Assembly: GCF_027912675.1 (NCBI RefSeq)
Contig: NZ_CP115757.1
Coordinates: 1,178,001-1,242,000, forward strand
DNA from: Paracoccus sp. SCSIO 75233
GTDB lineage: Bacteria; Pseudomonadota; Alphaproteobacteria; Rhodobacterales; Rhodobacteraceae
Direction of reading: 5' to 3'
Length of the DNA: 64,000 nt
Numbering within the stretch: the first letter of the stretch is position 1; each line of letters starts with the position of its first letter. The translations under genes and the position numbers were made by a program. Below the pieces are notes generated by a model, which had not been told where the DNA came from, searched no databases, and saw only the letters and a list, made by a program, of their open reading frames with translations. Below are positions 62,233 through 64,000 of the stretch, one piece after another.

Positions 62233-63420
62233 TCAGTGGCGGCGAAGTGCGGCGCGTACCGCATCGTCCCTGGCCCAGCCGGTCACGGCTTCGGTTATGG
62301 CCCCGGCCATCCTTGCCCGCCAGGCCGGATCGGTCAGGTTGGCGCGGTCGCCGGGATCGGTCAGAAACCCAAGTTCGAGAAGGACCGAGGGAATATCCGG
62401 CGATTTCAGAACGCTGAAGGCCGCGCCTTTCACCGGGCGCGAATGCAGCGCCAGCCCGGCCTGAGAAAATTGCGCGGAAAGCTGCTTCGCCAACCCCTCG
62501 GAGCGCGGCTGCGTGTCGGAGCGGGCCATATCCATCAGCGTATCCGCGATCTGATCGTCGGTGCCGTGCAGATCGACGCCTGCCACAAGATCGGCGCGGT
62601 CGTGGCGCGCGGCAAGCTGTCGCGAGGCGCGGTCATCGGCCTGCGGGTTCCAGGTGAAGATGGTGGCCCCGGTCGCCTGCCCCTCCGGCAGCGCATCTGC
62701 GTGAAGCGAGATCAGGATGTCGGCATTCGACGCCCGTGCCTCCGTCATGCGCGATTCCAGCCCGACGAACACATCCTTGCGGCGGGTCAGGACCACCTCG
62801 AACCCGCCCCGGATCAGTTTTTCGGTCAGCTCGCGCGAAAATTCCAGCATCAGGTCTGCCTCGCTAAGCCCCGCGACCACGGCCCCGGAATCGGCCCCGC
62901 CATGTCCCGGATCTATGGCCACGCGCAGCGGTGCCAGGCGATTTTCATCGACCACAGGGATGGTGGGTTGCGGCAGGTCCCAAAGCGCTGACATGGCATT
63001 GGTGGCGCCTGCATAATCCTCTGCTGCGACCGGCGTCAGGCGCAGCATCAGCATGGCGCGGGCACCGTCGCCGCGTTGCACTGCCTCCGTGATCGCATAG
63101 GGACCGCGCAGATCGAAGACCAGCCGAGACCAGCCGCGCCGGAACGCCCCGCCCCGGACACCGTCCAGCAGCGCGGCACCCGGCAGGCCGGTCAGGTCGG
63201 TATCGGCAAGGTTCAGCCCCTGCACATCGATCACCAGCCGTTTCGGCGCGTCCAGCAGATGCAGCCGGTACGGCGTCGCGGTCGACAGGCTGAGGCTGAG
63301 CGCCAGATCGTCGCCATCCGCCACAACGGAGGAGGACGGGACATCCAGCCGGACCACCGGGCCTTGTGCAAACGCCGCCAGCGGCAGCAGCAGCCAGAGC
63401 AGAAGCGCCAGAAGCCGCAT
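62233..63420 (-). CDS. amiC: N-acetylmuramoyl-L-alanine amidase with AMIN domain (AmiC type)
   Basis: The 395-residue precursor has a signal peptide (MRLLALLLWLLLPLAAFAQG), an N-terminal AMIN domain (about 20-130, PYRLHLLDAPKRLVIDVQGL) and an Amidase_3 domain (about 165-385). The latter has zinc ligands His in DPGHGGADSGA, Glu in LSEADLMLE and His in SLHADALPEG, plus catalytic Glu in LLELGFLTD. It splits septal peptidoglycan in the periplasm. It starts 1 bp into the stop of the upstream aminotransferase gene and stands before PBP1A, forming a cell-wall neighbourhood. Confidence 0.94.
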   Translation of the reverse strand: MRLLALLLWLLLPLAAFAQGPVVRLDVPSSSVVADGDDLALSLSLSTATPYRLHLLDAPKRLVIDVQGLNLADTDLTGLPGAALLDGVRGGAFRRGWSRLVFDLRGPYAITEAVQRGDGARAMLMLRLTPVAAEDYAGATNAMSALWDLPQPTIPVVDENRLAPLRVAIDPGHGGADSGAVVAGLSEADLMLEFSRELTEKLIRGGFEVVLTRRKDVFVGLESRMTEARASNADILISLHADALPEGQATGATIFTWNPQADDRASRQLAARHDRADLVAGVDLHGTDDQIADTLMDMARSDTQPRSEGLAKQLSAQFSQAGLALHSRPVKGAAFSVLKSPDIPSVLLELGFLTDPGDRANLTDPAWRARMAGAITEAVTGWARDDAVRAALRRH

Positions 63421-64000
63421 CAGCGCGCGTCCATGAAGCGCGACAGCCGGGTGATGGCCTCGGTAATATCCGCCGTGCTGCGGGCATAGGAAAAGCGCAG
63501 CGTCGTCGCCCCCCGGACCGGGTCGAAATCCAGCCCCGGCGTGACCGCGACCCCGGCTTTCTCCAGTATCTCCGCCGCGAAGGCGAGGCTGTCATCGGTC
63601 AGATCGGAGATGTCGGCATAGATATAAAACGCCCCGTCCGGCGGTGCGATGCGGTCGAAACCCATTTTGGGCAGCGCCTCCAGCAGCAAACGGCGGTTTT
63701 CGGCATAGACCGCCAGATTTGCGTCGCATTCCGCTGTCGCATCAAGCGCACCGAGCGCCGCGACCTGACTGGCATGTGGCGGGCAGATGAACATGTTCTG
63801 CGCGATACGCTCCACCGTGCGGATATGATCCTCAGGGACGATCATCCAGCCGATCCGCCAGCCGGTCATCGAGAAATATTTCGAAAAGGAGTTGATTACA
63901 TAAACGTCTTCACTGACCTCCAGCGCCGTATGGCAGCGCCCGCCATAGCTGAGACCGTGATAAATCTCGTCGGAGATGACGGAGATACCCAACTCTCCCG
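63420..64000 (-). CDS. Class I/II aminotransferase (C-terminal part, runs off the window)
   Basis: The visible 193 residues are the C-terminal two-thirds of a fold-type I PLP enzyme. They include ISVISDEIYHGLSYGG (conserved Asp/Tyr contacting PLP), the PLP lysine in INSFSKYFSMTGWRIGW, PDGAFYIYADIS and GATTLRFSYARS (substrate Arg). The 5' end lies beyond 64000. This family includes aspartate and related aminotransferases; the exact donor cannot be read. Its stop overlaps the amidase start by 1 bp. Confidence 0.88.
   Translation of the reverse strand, partial: GELGISVISDEIYHGLSYGGRCHTALEVSEDVYVINSFSKYFSMTGWRIGWMIVPEDHIRTVERIAQNMFICPPHASQVAALGALDATAECDANLAVYAENRRLLLEALPKMGFDRIAPPDGAFYIYADISDLTDDSLAFAAEILEKAGVAVTPGLDFDPVRGATTLRFSYARSTADITEAITRLSRFMDAR

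Noticed and set aside
1..64000. CRISPR array, intact insertion sequence or prophage
   Set aside because: No regularly spaced 25-40 bp repeats, no transposase or integrase and no phage structural proteins. The holin-like protein belongs to a stress operon.

Overview
The window looks like a chromosomal segment of an alphaproteobacterium of the family Rhodobacteraceae, most like Paracoccus (the genus is an inference). The grounds are high GC with GC-ending codons, Rhodobacteraceae-type small families (DUF6477, DUF6456, DUF6324, MmcB, IalB-like), a tRNA-His without G-1, and a 6S RNA convergent with a salt-stress outer-membrane gene. No rRNA, CRISPR array or intact insertion sequence was seen.

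Layout. 1-3.8 kb: HCCA-isomerase-like protein, prs, and a deoR-eryH-eryI operon resembling the erythritol isomerase module. 4-8.7 kb: a very large three-module glycosyltransferase and a small coiled-coil partner. 8.9-17.3 kb: glpX, cysS, a citramalate-synthase-type gene, a squalene/phytoene synthase-like protein, an orphan cheB, ribB with a degenerate GTP cyclohydrolase II domain, ribH and nusB. 17.4-21.5 kb: small membrane protein, sspA, 6S RNA, mmcB, tRNA-His and a two-gene membrane-stress operon behind an EcfG-type promoter. 21.5-25 kb: a TAXI-TRAP uptake system. 25.1-31.2 kb: grxD-bolA, a family 2 glycosyltransferase, redox proteins, a 24-residue lipoprotein, DUF3422 and a MerR/CMD pair. 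31.2-40.1 kb: pntAB, pepN, an acyltransferase and two Ala/Glu/Asp-rich envelope proteins. 40.5-46.5 kb: HerA-like ATPase, DUF6477, DUF6456, lipA, a divergent HxlR/flavodoxin pair with a palindromic operator, tRNA-Leu and a lipoprotein. 47-50 kb: a DctMQ TRAP pair without its binding protein. 50-55.8 kb: an oppABCDF operon. 58.3-64 kb: prfB, PBP1A, an AMIN-domain amidase and a partial aminotransferase.

Most genes are ordinary housekeeping or transport genes. The clearest foreign patch is about 56.1-58.0 kb. It is AT-rich and holds one 525-residue protein whose N-terminus has the layout of a PD-(D/E)XK nuclease, preceded by a small basic ORF. Next to it, before prfB, lie two separate tandem arrays with an exact 11-bp period. 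This is the best candidate for an undescribed (probably defence-type) locus. Two housekeeping genes, cysS and pepN, also carry abrupt low-GC tracts that suggest recombination.

Coordinates of starts were chosen from Shine-Dalgarno spacing, operon overlaps and family N-termini. All functional calls rest on reading the protein sequences, without database searches.
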